Below, piece after piece: positions 1 through 8,253 of a stretch of DNA of 17,521 nt; positions within the stretch are counted from its first letter, which is position 1, and each line of letters begins with the position of its first letter. The stretch spans positions 1 to 17,521 of the forward strand of contig JAUHZM010000028.1 in assembly GCA_030426005.1 (NCBI GenBank), written 5' to 3'. The DNA is from Gammaproteobacteria bacterium (GTDB lineage: Bacteria; Pseudomonadota; Gammaproteobacteria; Arenicellales; Arenicellaceae). The translations under genes and the position numbers were made by a program. The notes beneath the pieces were generated by a model. The model made no database searches. It was not told the origin of the DNA and saw nothing but the letters and a program-made list of their open reading frames with translations.

Positions 1-2
1 AT

Positions 3-407
3 GCAGGACACCCAATCGGTGCCGCTGTGGCCATGGCAAATTTGGACATCATTGAATCTGAAAAACTGGTCGATCAATCCGCTGAAGTCGGCGCCTATTT
101 TCATCAGCAGTTGCAACAGCGTTTTGAGAACGACAACTTTGTGGCGCAAATTCGCGGTCAGGGTATGCTGGCGGCGGTACAGCTTATGCAAGACAAAGAC
201 AGTAAATCGTTCTTTGCACCGAGCACCAAAATCGCACCTCAGGTCACCGCTGAATGCTACAAAAATGGCTTAATCGCACGGCCGCTTCCGTCAGTGGATT
301 CGGTGGCTTTTTCACCACCTCTGGTCACCACGAAGGGCGATGTCGACAACATCGTGGCGATTTTTGAGCAATCCCTGCGCACAGTCATGCAACAACACGG
401 CATCTAA
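3..407 (+). CDS. Class III (PLP-dependent) aminotransferase, C-terminal fragment
   Basis: The reading frame is open from the first bases, so the gene begins outside the window and only the last 134 residues are seen. It begins AGHPIGAAVAMANLDIIE, the well-conserved stretch after the PLP lysine in class III aminotransferases (typically SGHP.G.AVALANL.II). It continues with RGQGMLAAVQL and a small C-terminal domain with GLIARPLPSVDSVAFSPPL, where family members bind the substrate carboxylate. The PLP lysine itself lies upstream and is not visible. Such enzymes move an amino group from an omega-amino acid, amine or diamine to pyruvate or 2-oxoglutarate; the substrate cannot be told from this part. 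The ATG at position 27 is internal to the gene and is not a start. The stop TAA is at 405-407, and a hairpin lies between it and the convergent nitroreductase. Confidence 0.88.
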   Translation, partial: AGHPIGAAVAMANLDIIESEKLVDQSAEVGAYFHQQLQQRFENDNFVAQIRGQGMLAAVQLMQDKDSKSFFAPSTKIAPQVTAECYKNGLIARPLPSVDSVAFSPPLVTTKGDVDNIVAIFEQSLRTVMQQHGI

Positions 408-419
408 ATAAACCGTGTG

Positions 420-453
420 CGGGCGGGAAGAGATAACGCGCTCATCCCGCCCG
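420..453. terminator. Hairpin between convergent genes, possible bidirectional terminator
   Basis: CGGGCGGGA (420-428) pairs perfectly with TCCCGCCCG (445-453). After an A/A mismatch the stem can be extended inside by GAG (430-432) with CTC (441-443). It sits in the 52 bases between the aminotransferase stop and the nitroreductase stop, the usual place for a shared terminator. There is no good T run on either side, so intrinsic termination is only likely, not clear. Confidence 0.45.
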
Positions 454-459
454 AGCACC

Positions 460-1038
460 TTACCTGAACCAGATATCGTCTAAGGATTTACGACTATTTG
501 GCACTTCCTGACTACGTTTTTCATCACTCAAGTTCGACAGATCCGCGAGCTTACCAATGGTAAACCCCATTACAACCTCGTGTTGTGCTGGATCGATTTT
601 CAAATAGTCTGCCACTTCGGGCTTCAAAATCCCGCCCATTCCATGGGTGTAGAGCCCCTCTTTTCGAGCCTGCAACGTTAAGGCCATCCACGCAGCACCA
701 CAATCAAATTCCGCATACGCGTTGGGCTTACCATTGTGCTCGAAATGACGTTCCGCAACCATAAAACCGATGACACTGGTGTCTTTGGCCCATGCCTGAT
801 TGCCTTCAACCAACAAGTTTAGATACTCGTCAAACGTTGCTTTGGTAGACGTATAAAGACGCCAAGGTTGAGCGTTGAAACACGATGGAGACCATCGTGC
901 GGCCTCCATGATTCGAGTCAGCGTTGCTTCATCAATGACGTGCTGCTGAAATGCGCGCGGCGACCAACGCTCAACAAAGATCGGATCAACATCAACCTTA
1001 GTTTGACGCTCGGAAAAATCAATTTGATTCTCTGACAT
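460..1038 (-). CDS. Nitroreductase family flavoprotein
   Basis: 192 residues, a normal length for the short nitroreductase family (PF00881). These enzymes bind FMN and use NAD(P)H to reduce nitro groups, quinones or related electrophiles in the cytoplasm. Seen in the protein are FVERWSPRAF near residues 22-31, which matches the phosphate-binding R-S-R-F type motif, then MEAARWSPSCFNAQPWRLY (about 44-62), the family signature around the flavin. A glycine-rich GMGGILKPEV lies near residue 135, and a C-terminal KSLDDIWFR tail resembles that of FMN-reductase relatives. The start ATG at 1038 follows TAGAG by about 7 bases. The gene stands alone, convergent with the aminotransferase. The natural substrate cannot be predicted; the family call is firm. 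Confidence 0.88.
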   Translation of the reverse strand: MSENQIDFSERQTKVDVDPIFVERWSPRAFQQHVIDEATLTRIMEAARWSPSCFNAQPWRLYTSTKATFDEYLNLLVEGNQAWAKDTSVIGFMVAERHFEHNGKPNAYAEFDCGAAWMALTLQARKEGLYTHGMGGILKPEVADYLKIDPAQHEVVMGFTIGKLADLSNLSDEKRSQEVPNSRKSLDDIWFR

Positions 1039-1132
1039 AGAATTACTCTAGGAATTTAGGGTGTGATAAAGCGCACATCGTAACGGTTTACTGTGAACAA
1101 GTCATGCAGGTCTGGTGAGCGATCTTGCTGGC

Positions 1133-1170
1133 ACAAAAAAGCCAGACCCGAATACGGCGTCTGGCTTTCT
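1133..1170 (-). terminator. Rho-independent terminator of the RND efflux operon
   Basis: The arms AAGCCAGAC (1139-1147) and GTCTGGCTT (1159-1167) are perfect inverted copies around a short loop that can pair further (CCG with CGG). Read on the minus strand, the hairpin is followed by TTTTTTG. It starts about 28 bases after the permease stop codon and lies before the nitroreductase start, so it separates those two transcription units. Confidence 0.85.
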
Positions 1171-1194
1171 TGGCCTTGTGATAATCGCCTTCGC

Positions 1195-4100
1195 TTAGGC
1201 GTCCATCTTGGCTTTCACGTAGTTGGCACTGAGTTTCGCCGAACCAAATACTCGGCGGAACCATCCTGCAATCTTGTCCCCAATGACCAACAGTGCCGGC
1301 ACAAAGAACAAGGTGTAAAAGAATGCAACTAACAGAGCAAATGCCAGAGATATCACGATCGGTTTAAGAAACGCAGCTTGACTCGACTTCTCCAGCATCA
1401 ATGGCACCAAGCCAATAAACGTGGTAACCGACGTGATCAAGATCGCACGGAAACGTGACTTACCAGCTCTGATAATACCGTCTAACACGGACATGCCCTG
1501 TTTTCGGTACTCGTTAAACGCATCAACTAATACCAAGTTGTCGTTGATCACCACACCAAATGCAGCGACAACACCGAAGATACTAAACAATGAGAATGAC
1601 TCGCCAAGGAACAGATGCCCAAGCACCGCCCCCATCCATGCAAATGGTAAGGCAGCCAAGATAACCACGGGCTGAAAATAGCTCTTAAAAGCGATCGCCA
1701 GCAAAAACAGTACAGCCATCAACGCGATCAGGCTCAAACGACCGATCTCAGCATTAAACTCAGCTTCAGCCACTTGTTGGCCAATGGCCGCACGGGTCAA
1801 GCCCGGATACTTTTTCTCGAGCTGAGGAAAAAACTCGTCATTCATTTCCTGCATGATTTCTTTTAGTACCGGCTCACGCAAGTAACCCTGAATCCGTGCT
1901 GCACGCAGACCGTCCCAGTGCTGTATACGCTTGAGACCCGGTCCGTATGAAATATCGACGACTGAGGTCAGCGGCACCTCACGACCATCGTTCATGCGGA
2001 TCCGAAAGTGTTTCAGACTCTCCAAAGAATTACGGCTTGATTTCGGATAACGCACCATCACTTTGACGTCTTGAGATGCACGTGGCAAGCGCTGCACTTC
2101 ATCACCATAATACGCCTGGCGAACCTGTTGCATTACCTGTCCCAAAGTCAGGCCGAGCTGCTCTGCACCTGGCTTTAACTGAAAGCGCAATTCTTCACTG
2201 GCACTATCCAGGTTATTGGAAATGTCATACAGCGATGAGAAACCGCGCAACTTATCGGTAATTTCATCCACCGCTAATTGCAGTTGATCCAAATCTGGGT
2301 GTCGAACTGAGATATCTAAGTCTGGTCCATCATTGTCCATTGAATATCCAACTCGAACAGACTTCGCCTCAGGTACCGGGCCAATCAAATCACGCAGACG
2401 CAGAGCTACCTCTTTGGCGCCCATCGCTCGAGTTTCTGGTGGCGCCAAACGCATAATAGCGATAACACTGTCACGACGTGAGCGGGTATACCAATTTTCA
2501 ATGACTTCCTGGCTCTCGCCTTCTTCCGCGCTATTCTCGACCTCATTGATCAAGGTTTCCTGTGCACGCTGAATCTGCCCAAGAATTTCCAATGCTCGAT
2601 CATAGGTAGTGCCCTCTCGCAAATCGATATTGACATCCACCTGCTCAGCTTCGATCTCCGGGTTGAACGAGGACTTAACATAGCCGCCGCCCATGATCCC
2701 GCCAGCAACGATGAGAAATGCGGCGAAGAAAATCACAATGGTAATCACTGGATGGCGCAATGCACGTTGTAAGTACGCACCGTATTTCACATCACCAAAC
2801 CACACAATACTCTCAGCAATACGAGTTTGTGCTTTGGTTAAACGATTATGCGCATGCACGGGCTTCACGTTTGACAAGTGCGCCGGGAGGATGAACAACG
2901 ATTCGATCAAGGAAAAACTCAGCGCGAGAATCACCACCCAAGAAATTTGTCGAGTGAACTCTGAAGTTGCACCACTGATAAACAACCAAGGCATAAATGC
3001 GATAATTGTGGTCAAAACACCAAAGATGACCGGCTTGGCAACGCGAAATGCGCCATCAATCGCCCCTTTTAAACCACCATTACCGGACTCGACCTCTGTA
3101 TGAATACGTTCGCCGACGATGATTGCATCGTCCACCACGATTCCCAGTACCAGCAAAAACGCGAAGGTCGACAGCATGTTTAGAGAAACACCCAGGCTCG
3201 GCATCAATACGAAGGCCCCAGCATAAGCCGTACCGACACCAGCGGCGACCCAGAATGCCACTTTTGGGCGCAGGGTCAAAAATAGGACCAGAAATACTAA
3301 AATAAGCCCTGAAAACGCTGCACTTCCAATCGTCGATAAACGACTATTGAAGTCGATTGCGGAGTCCTGCCAAAGCGTCAAACTCACGCCCTCTGGCAGA
3401 GTCTCACGGCGCTTCTCCATCCACTCCCGCACTGACTTAGACATGGTAACCACATCCATGACTTCACTCGACATGACCTGGACCAATACTGCAGGCTCAC
3501 CGTTAAGCGTCGCCAGAATTTCGTTTTCCTCGAAGCCGTCGATCACGGTTGCAACATCACCAACGGTAATCACACCGCCCTCAGGTAACTGACGCACGAC
3601 TATGCTGGCAAAATCGACGTCAGTGTCCGCCAAGTTGTTAGTGCGAAGCGTATACTCACCACCACCCGTACGAACATTGCCTGCCGACAGGTTGATAGAT
3701 GAACCTCGAATTGCACTCGCAATTTCATCAAAGCTGATACGGTATCGACGCAAGGCGCTCTCGCTCACTTCGATCGAAATTTCCTCATTGCGCGTTCCAA
3801 ATATCTCGACAATTGACACGCCTTTGAGCTGCGCAACTTCACGTCGCATATCTTCCGCGAGTCGTTTCAATTGGCGCTCACCAACATTGCCGTGCACCGC
3901 GACACGCATCATTTCTTCACGTGTTACCCATTGCGTTATGCGTGGCTGCTCAATATCGGGCGGTAAGCTAGAAATACTGTTTACACGCGTTGTAACATCG
4001 TCCATCACGGAAGAAAAGTTGGCGGCGTTTTCGGCCATAATGTAGACACCACCGTAGCCTTCTGCGGACTCAGATCGAATCCAATCTAAGCTTTCTAAGT

Positions 4101-4320
4101 CCTTCAATGACTCCTCAATCCGCGAGACGATTTGTTCTTCTACATCACGTGGGCTGGCACCAGGCCATCCGACAATCACTTGCATGCCCGGAAACGCGAT
4201 GGTTGGAAAAATCTCACGCTCCAGTTTATTAAACCCTAAAATGCCCGCGATAATAATGGCGATCATTAATAGGTTGGCCGCAACGTGGTTATCAGCCCAC
4301 CAAGCTATTAAGCTTCTCAT
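1195..4320 (-). CDS. RND efflux pump inner-membrane permease (AcrB/HAE1 type)
   Basis: 1041 residues, the full length of HAE1-type RND permeases, which form trimers in the inner membrane and expel drugs or other hydrophobic compounds using the proton gradient. An N-terminal TM (about 11-30) is followed by a first periplasmic loop (PTIAFPGMQVIVGWPGASP). The TM block from about 335 contains GIVVDDAIIVGERIHTE, with the paired proton-relay aspartates at 397-398. A second periplasmic loop spans roughly 545-860 and a second TM block 861-1015. In TM10 the motif is GVVINDNLVLVDAF (922-935); alignment by eye puts Asn925 where AcrB has its relay lysine, as in a large marine RND clade. GAGGAG lies 7 bases before the ATG at 4320. 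The adaptor gene ends 27 bases upstream, so the two are one operon. No TolC-like gene is present, so the pump presumably borrows a channel encoded elsewhere. Substrate unknown. Confidence 0.95.
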   Translation of the reverse strand: MRSLIAWWADNHVAANLLMIAIIIAGILGFNKLEREIFPTIAFPGMQVIVGWPGASPRDVEEQIVSRIEESLKDLESLDWIRSESAEGYGGVYIMAENAANFSSVMDDVTTRVNSISSLPPDIEQPRITQWVTREEMMRVAVHGNVGERQLKRLAEDMRREVAQLKGVSIVEIFGTRNEEISIEVSESALRRYRISFDEIASAIRGSSINLSAGNVRTGGGEYTLRTNNLADTDVDFASIVVRQLPEGGVITVGDVATVIDGFEENEILATLNGEPAVLVQVMSSEVMDVVTMSKSVREWMEKRRETLPEGVSLTLWQDSAIDFNSRLSTIGSAAFSGLILVFLVLFLTLRPKVAFWVAAGVGTAYAGAFVLMPSLGVSLNMLSTFAFLLVLGIVVDDAIIVGERIHTEVESGNGGLKGAIDGAFRVAKPVIFGVLTTIIAFMPWLFISGATSEFTRQISWVVILALSFSLIESLFILPAHLSNVKPVHAHNRLTKAQTRIAESIVWFGDVKYGAYLQRALRHPVITIVIFFAAFLIVAGGIMGGGYVKSSFNPEIEAEQVDVNIDLREGTTYDRALEILGQIQRAQETLINEVENSAEEGESQEVIENWYTRSRRDSVIAIMRLAPPETRAMGAKEVALRLRDLIGPVPEAKSVRVGYSMDNDGPDLDISVRHPDLDQLQLAVDEITDKLRGFSSLYDISNNLDSASEELRFQLKPGAEQLGLTLGQVMQQVRQAYYGDEVQRLPRASQDVKVMVRYPKSSRNSLESLKHFRIRMNDGREVPLTSVVDISYGPGLKRIQHWDGLRAARIQGYLREPVLKEIMQEMNDEFFPQLEKKYPGLTRAAIGQQVAEAEFNAEIGRLSLIALMAVLFLLAIAFKSYFQPVVILAALPFAWMGAVLGHLFLGESFSLFSIFGVVAAFGVVINDNLVLVDAFNEYRKQGMSVLDGIIRAGKSRFRAILITSVTTFIGLVPLMLEKSSQAAFLKPIVISLAFALLVAFFYTLFFVPALLVIGDKIAGWFRRVFGSAKLSANYVKAKMDA

Positions 4321-4347
4321 ATGCTATCTCCTCGTAGTCTGCGGTAA

Positions 4348-5646
4348 TTAGCTTTGCGCGTCAGCTGCAGCCGACGTTCCGGCATCAGACGCATCTGGCG
4401 TGACAACCTCTTCCTCGTTCTCATCTGCCGACTCAATCTCGGGTTCCGCAATCGGCGCAACCTCGGACTCTGGCAATTTCACCGCCATCCCATTGTGCGC
4501 GCCCGGGACAGACGACGTGATCACGCGATCACCCGGTGTTAAGTCTGACAAACCATGGTTAGCCACGATCACGAACTCCTCCGAGGTGTAAACCACCTTG
4601 ACTTCACGGGTTGCCAGTTCATCGTTTTCATACACGTACACCTGATTCCCGTTACGCAAAGCCGTACGTGGAATTTGCAAGCCGGCCAATTTCGTTGGGG
4701 AAGCTAATTCAACATCGACAAACAAACCCGGTACCAGCGGCACACCCTGACCCTGATTTATCGCAAACGGGTTTTCCACCACGATGGTGGCGAACAGCAG
4801 TCGAGTGTCATTGTCCACGCTCGCGTCGATACTTTTTAGATACCCGGGCCATTCATGGCGTTCAGTGCCAAACACGGCTGAGACTTTGGCAGGATGTCCT
4901 GCCGCTCCGGATTGGTCCGAAGAATAACCAACCTTCAGACCAAGCTCTTCGATCTGCACATCGGTCATTGGAATGCGAATTTCCATCGCATCAGTGGCAA
5001 ACACGCGGCCAATACTCGCACCACGACTCAGAAACTGACCCAGTTCTGCCGATTTGGTCATAATGCGACCTGAGAACGGTGCAGAAATTTTAGTGCGCTC
5101 ATAGTTCAAACGCGCCGCTGCCAGTTCCGCCTTCGCCGCATCCAGACGCGCCTTGGCACGATCAATCTGCGGCTTGTTCAAACGAAGCGGGTTTGCTTGA
5201 TCGAGTGGTTTGCCTTGCAGGTCTTCCCATTCACGCGCATTGGTCGCTGCCGTGGCTAATTCGATGTCCAGATCAACCTGTGCCGATGCAACCGCAGCTT
5301 CGGCCGATTTCAGTGCAACTTGATAATCCGCGTCGTCGATCTGCAACAACACCTCACCTGGTTCAAACTGGCCACCTTCAATGAACTTATCTGAGACAGA
5401 TTTAACCTTACCGTTCACTTCGGTCACCAACTCGATGTCGGTCTTAGCCCGCACTTCACCCTGGAAGCTCGAGTACACCACCTGTTCAACATCAGTGACG
5501 CCGACTGTTCGTACTACCAGCGGTGGTTTGGTGCTCTCTTCCTCTTCAGGCTTGGGCTTGATGGATTGCAGAACGACGATAATCGCTACTGCACTCAACA
5601 GAATACCGACGCCGATCAAAAACGGTTTAAATTTGGCTAATTTCAT
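4348..5646 (-). CDS. RND efflux periplasmic adaptor (membrane fusion protein)
   Basis: 432 residues from the ATG at 5646. The frame extends two codons further to a TTG at 5652, but AGGA (5655-5658) lies 8 bases before the ATG and only 2 before the TTG, so the ATG is chosen. The protein has an N-terminal membrane anchor (about 8-28) and then an acidic linker. A first beta/lipoyl half (FQGEVRAKTDIELVTEVNGK, about 61-80; VLLQIDDADYQVAL, about 99-112) leads into an alanine-rich alpha-hairpin (about 112-185). The second lipoyl half follows (RTKISAPFSGRI, about 184-195), then beta-barrel and membrane-proximal domains (VPLVPGLFVDVEL, QIPRTALRNGNQVYVYE). The tail from about 392 is highly acidic and rich in E, D and A. 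It would link the RND permease encoded 27 bases downstream to an outer-membrane channel. No lipobox cysteine is seen, so it is anchored by its N-terminal helix. Confidence 0.93.
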   Translation of the reverse strand: MKLAKFKPFLIGVGILLSAVAIIVVLQSIKPKPEEEESTKPPLVVRTVGVTDVEQVVYSSFQGEVRAKTDIELVTEVNGKVKSVSDKFIEGGQFEPGEVLLQIDDADYQVALKSAEAAVASAQVDLDIELATAATNAREWEDLQGKPLDQANPLRLNKPQIDRAKARLDAAKAELAAARLNYERTKISAPFSGRIMTKSAELGQFLSRGASIGRVFATDAMEIRIPMTDVQIEELGLKVGYSSDQSGAAGHPAKVSAVFGTERHEWPGYLKSIDASVDNDTRLLFATIVVENPFAINQGQGVPLVPGLFVDVELASPTKLAGLQIPRTALRNGNQVYVYENDELATREVKVVYTSEEFVIVANHGLSDLTPGDRVITSSVPGAHNGMAVKLPESEVAPIAEPEIESADENEEEVVTPDASDAGTSAAADAQS

Positions 5647-5879
5647 TTTCAATATCCTATGACCCTGTTTGCAACAAGGCTCTATCTACATAGCGGGTTA
5701 GCAACCAACAAGGCCAATCCCATTTTTGTGTGTAGAGCGTAAACGCGCATATTTGCGCAGCTCATGGTGCGCTGCCACTGTGTTAAAACAACAACATCAC
5801 ACCTTTTTTTCACTCGTGTTTTGGTACTTCTGATGTTTAGATGCGAACCGAGAAGGAATGGATTCAAAAAAACTAAAAT

Positions 5880-6413
5880 TTATTCGCAAAGCACTTCCCA
5901 GCTGATTTCACATTCGCCATCAGCCACCGCAACATAGGCAGACTGCCCCGTAATTGTGACCGAACAATCCATAGTTCGATTAGCCAAATCAGCCAGCTTC
6001 GCAATGCTATCTGGTTCAAACCGAATGATTTGCGCGCCACTTTGAGACAGCTTAGCACTGTTCTGTGACCACCATACGTCAGTTTTACTATTAAACGTGT
6101 ATACCTTGACCGACTCTGCACTGCGAACTGCTTTTTTAACACGGTCTGGTGCTGGTTCCCCGGTTTCAATCCAGAGTTTAATTTTATCGTCGTACGATCT
6201 AATCCAGATGTCAGGCTCCTCCTGTTCGCTGAGACCTTTAGTAAACGCAAGCTCCGGTGCTGCATTTATACAAAATGCCATGACCCTCGCCATCATACGA
6301 GTCAATGTTTCCGACGGATGTAACGCCACAGTTAACGACAAGCTGTCATAATAGTTGCGTTCCAGATCAGAGAGTGCAATCCTCAACTTATATATCGTTG
6401 GCTTGATAGCCAT
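5880..6413 (-). CDS. yaeQ: YaeQ family protein
   Basis: 177 residues from MAIKPTIYKLRIALSDLERN. The frame stays open for 29 more codons, to an ATG at 6500, but the E. coli family member starts MALKATIYKA, so the start is placed at 6413; GTGGAA sits a few bases upstream. YaeQ proteins have a compact nuclease-like (PD-(D/E)XK-related) fold. A proposed role as a suppressor of transcription-elongation defects in E. coli is not settled, so the function is best left open. Conserved family blocks seen here are HPSETLTRMMARVMAF (about 32-47), GLSEQEEPDIW (about 59-69), IKLWIETGEP (about 76-85), VKKAVRSAESVKVYTFN (about 90-106) and WW (about 112-113). The gene is divergent from the M24 peptidase, with a dyad-rich spacer between them. 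A single-gene unit is likely. Confidence 0.93.
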   Translation of the reverse strand: MAIKPTIYKLRIALSDLERNYYDSLSLTVALHPSETLTRMMARVMAFCINAAPELAFTKGLSEQEEPDIWIRSYDDKIKLWIETGEPAPDRVKKAVRSAESVKVYTFNSKTDVWWSQNSAKLSQSGAQIIRFEPDSIAKLADLANRTMDCSVTITGQSAYVAVADGECEISWEVLCE

Positions 6414-6454
6414 AGTAAATTCCACGCGCGTTATTGAACGCCCCTGCTTCTTAT

Positions 6455-6501
6455 GTGTATTACACGCGCACATCATTGTGTGCACTCGTGTGTGATTCAC
6501 A
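6455..6501. promoter_or_regulatory. Cluster of three short dyads between yaeQ and the M24 peptidase gene
   Basis: GTGTA-T-TACAC (6455-6465), GCACA-N6-TGTGC (6468-6472 with 6479-6483) and TGTGA-T-TCACA (6491-6501) lie within 47 bases of the divergent intergenic region. The first and third share a GTG..ATT..CAC pattern and their centres are 36 bases apart. They are candidate operator half-sites for one or both genes; no promoter hexamers were placed with confidence here. Confidence 0.35.
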
Positions 6502-6572
6502 TACTGTCAGCGGCTTCCGGGTTAATTTCGGCCTCCTTATAGCGCGTATCACTAAAAAGAGCGAGACAAATT

Positions 6573-7793
6573 ATGACAATTGGAGTCGGCGGTAGCGACG
6601 CCAACACAGAGCTGAGCAAACTGGCTAATATGGCTAGTGAAGCCAAGGCAATAAGCCTCAGTGAATTTGAACAACGTATCCAAAACGCCTGCCAAGCTAT
6701 GCAAGATGCCGGACTTGGCGCTGTGTATCTAAACGCAGGTACGAACCTTTATTATTTTACCGGTACGCGCTGGGGCGCCAGTGAACGCATGGTCGGTGCG
6801 TTACTGACCGCAGCTGGCGAGGTGCATTACATTGCGCCACACTTTGAGATCAGCACTTTACGTGGCTATCTGCAAATTGACGGCAAAGTGCACGGTTGGC
6901 ACGAACATGAGTCACCTTATGCCTTATTCGCACAATTACTGGATGAGTTAAATCTGGGCGGCAACACATTGATTGGGCTCGATGAGTCCTGCCCATTTTT
7001 TATCAGCAATGGCTTAGCTAACGCGTGTCCGCAGGTCCAATTTGTCGATGCCAAAGCTGTCACTGCGGGTTGTCGCATGCGTAAGTCTCCGGCAGAGCTT
7101 GCATTAATGCAGTGTGCCAAAAATATGACCTTGGAAGTCCACAAAGCTGCCGCAAGGATTTTACGACCTGGTATTTCAACTCAAGAAGTCACTGAGTTTA
7201 TTGATGCAGCACATCGGCAGGTCGGCGCACCTAAGGGGTCGTATTTTTGCATTGTTTTGTTTGGCGAAGACACGGCCTACCCGCATGGTGTCAGTAACCC
7301 AAAAACTCTCGAACCAACCGATATGGTCCTGATTGATACGGGTTGCCAAGTACACGGTTATAATTCCGACATTACTCGCACCTACGTGTTCGGCACACCT
7401 ACCGAGCGTGACCGTGAAGTGTGGGAACATGAAAAACTCGCTCAGGCCGCAGGATTTGACGCAGCGAAACTTGGTGCTCCGTGTGGCAGCGTCGACACAG
7501 TCGCGCGCGGTTATCTGGAATCCCAGGGGTATGGACCAGCCTACGCGACACCCGGTTTGCCACATCGCACCGGACACGGCATAGGCTTAGATATTCACGA
7601 ATGGCCATATCTGGTCTCGAGCGACACCACACCCTTGGATGTCGGCATGTGTTTCAGCAACGAGCCTATGATCTGCATACCTGGCGAATTTGGCATCCGG
7701 CTCGAAGATCATTTTTACATGACCAGCAATGGCCCAAAATGGTTTACTGAACCGTCACACTCAATCGATGACCCGTTTGGCTACAATGTCTGA
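6573..7793 (+). CDS. M24 family metallopeptidase (Xaa-Pro aminopeptidase/dipeptidase type)
   Basis: 406 residues. The N-terminal creatinase-like domain (about 30-165, with VYLNAGTNLYYFTGTRWGASERMVG) is followed by the pita-bread catalytic domain (about 175-406). All five metal ligands expected of the family are visible: Asp255 (VLIDTG), Asp266 (NSDITRTY), His335 (HRTGHGIGLDIHE), Glu364 (SNEPM) and Glu378 (IRLEDHF). His238 in YPHG is a likely active-site residue. It should therefore be an active cytoplasmic di-metal enzyme that cleaves peptides with proline in the second position. The start at 6573 gives MTIGVGGS, which I recognise as the usual beginning of this marine-gammaproteobacterial subgroup, although the ribosome site (GAGCGAG) is weak. 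Its last 8 bases overlap the elaA-like gene, suggesting translational coupling. Confidence 0.92.
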   Translation: MTIGVGGSDANTELSKLANMASEAKAISLSEFEQRIQNACQAMQDAGLGAVYLNAGTNLYYFTGTRWGASERMVGALLTAAGEVHYIAPHFEISTLRGYLQIDGKVHGWHEHESPYALFAQLLDELNLGGNTLIGLDESCPFFISNGLANACPQVQFVDAKAVTAGCRMRKSPAELALMQCAKNMTLEVHKAAARILRPGISTQEVTEFIDAAHRQVGAPKGSYFCIVLFGEDTAYPHGVSNPKTLEPTDMVLIDTGCQVHGYNSDITRTYVFGTPTERDREVWEHEKLAQAAGFDAAKLGAPCGSVDTVARGYLESQGYGPAYATPGLPHRTGHGIGLDIHEWPYLVSSDTTPLDVGMCFSNEPMICIPGEFGIRLEDHFYMTSNGPKWFTEPSHSIDDPFGYNV

Positions 7794-8253
7794 TATTGAA
7801 ATTCGTTGGCAACATGTCGACTTCGCGCAGCTCAGTGGGCGTGAGGTATTTGACATGCTGCGGTTGCGGCAGGCTGTTTTTATTGTGGAGCAAAACTGTC
7901 CTTACCCGGACATCGACAACGCAGATATCAAGGGCAGTCATTTGCTTGCCTGGCAGGAAGGTGAACTAATTGCGTGTTCTCGGCTTTTGGGACCCGGAAT
8001 CACCTACCCCAATCCGTCGATTGGGCGAGTCGCAACCGCTGCGTCGCATCGAGGCGGTGGTTTAGGACGTCGTTTGATGGAACGCTCAATTGCGCTTATT
8101 TCGCAAGCATACCCCGATCAGGCTATTAAGATAGGCGCGCAGCATTACCTAGAAAAGTTTTACATGAGCCTAGGGTTTCAAACTCAGTCCGATGTGTATC
8201 TCGAAGATGGGATCCCGCATATCGACATGCTACGCCCAGCCAAAACGCAATAA
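7786..8253 (+). CDS. elaA: ElaA-type GNAT acetyltransferase
   Basis: 155 residues from the ATG at 7786, which lies inside the last codons of the M24 peptidase gene. An earlier in-frame ATG at 7729 would add 19 residues that overlap the peptidase and have no family counterpart. The protein closely tracks E. coli ElaA (about 153 residues): LRLRQAVFIVEQNCPYPDIDNAD near residues 25-47, then the GNAT acetyl-CoA motif IGRVATAASHRGGGLGRRLM (about 81-100), with the R/Q-x-x-G-x-G/A-type loop present as HRGGGLG. The end, IKIGAQHYLEKFYMSLGF and EDGIPHIDM, is diagnostic. It transfers an acetyl group from acetyl-CoA; the acceptor of ElaA-type enzymes is not established. The last 24 bases overlap the end of the XRE repressor gene on the other strand. 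Confidence 0.9.
   Translation: MSDIEIRWQHVDFAQLSGREVFDMLRLRQAVFIVEQNCPYPDIDNADIKGSHLLAWQEGELIACSRLLGPGITYPNPSIGRVATAASHRGGGLGRRLMERSIALISQAYPDQAIKIGAQHYLEKFYMSLGFQTQSDVYLEDGIPHIDMLRPAKTQ

Noticed and set aside
5682..5867. A 61-codon minus-strand frame between the RND adaptor and yaeQ
   Set aside because: It has no family resemblance and no ribosome site. It lies where the efflux operon promoter should be, and its protein is a mixed composition typical of chance frames.
6414..6500. Longer YaeQ starting at 6500
   Set aside because: The extra 29 residues are His/Cys/Thr-rich and run through the divergent regulatory region; family members start at the MAIKPTIYKL position.
6491..6501. TGTGA-T-TCACA as a CRP site
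   Set aside because: The two halves fit the CRP half-site, but the spacer is 1 base instead of the required 6, so it is listed only as part of the dyad cluster.
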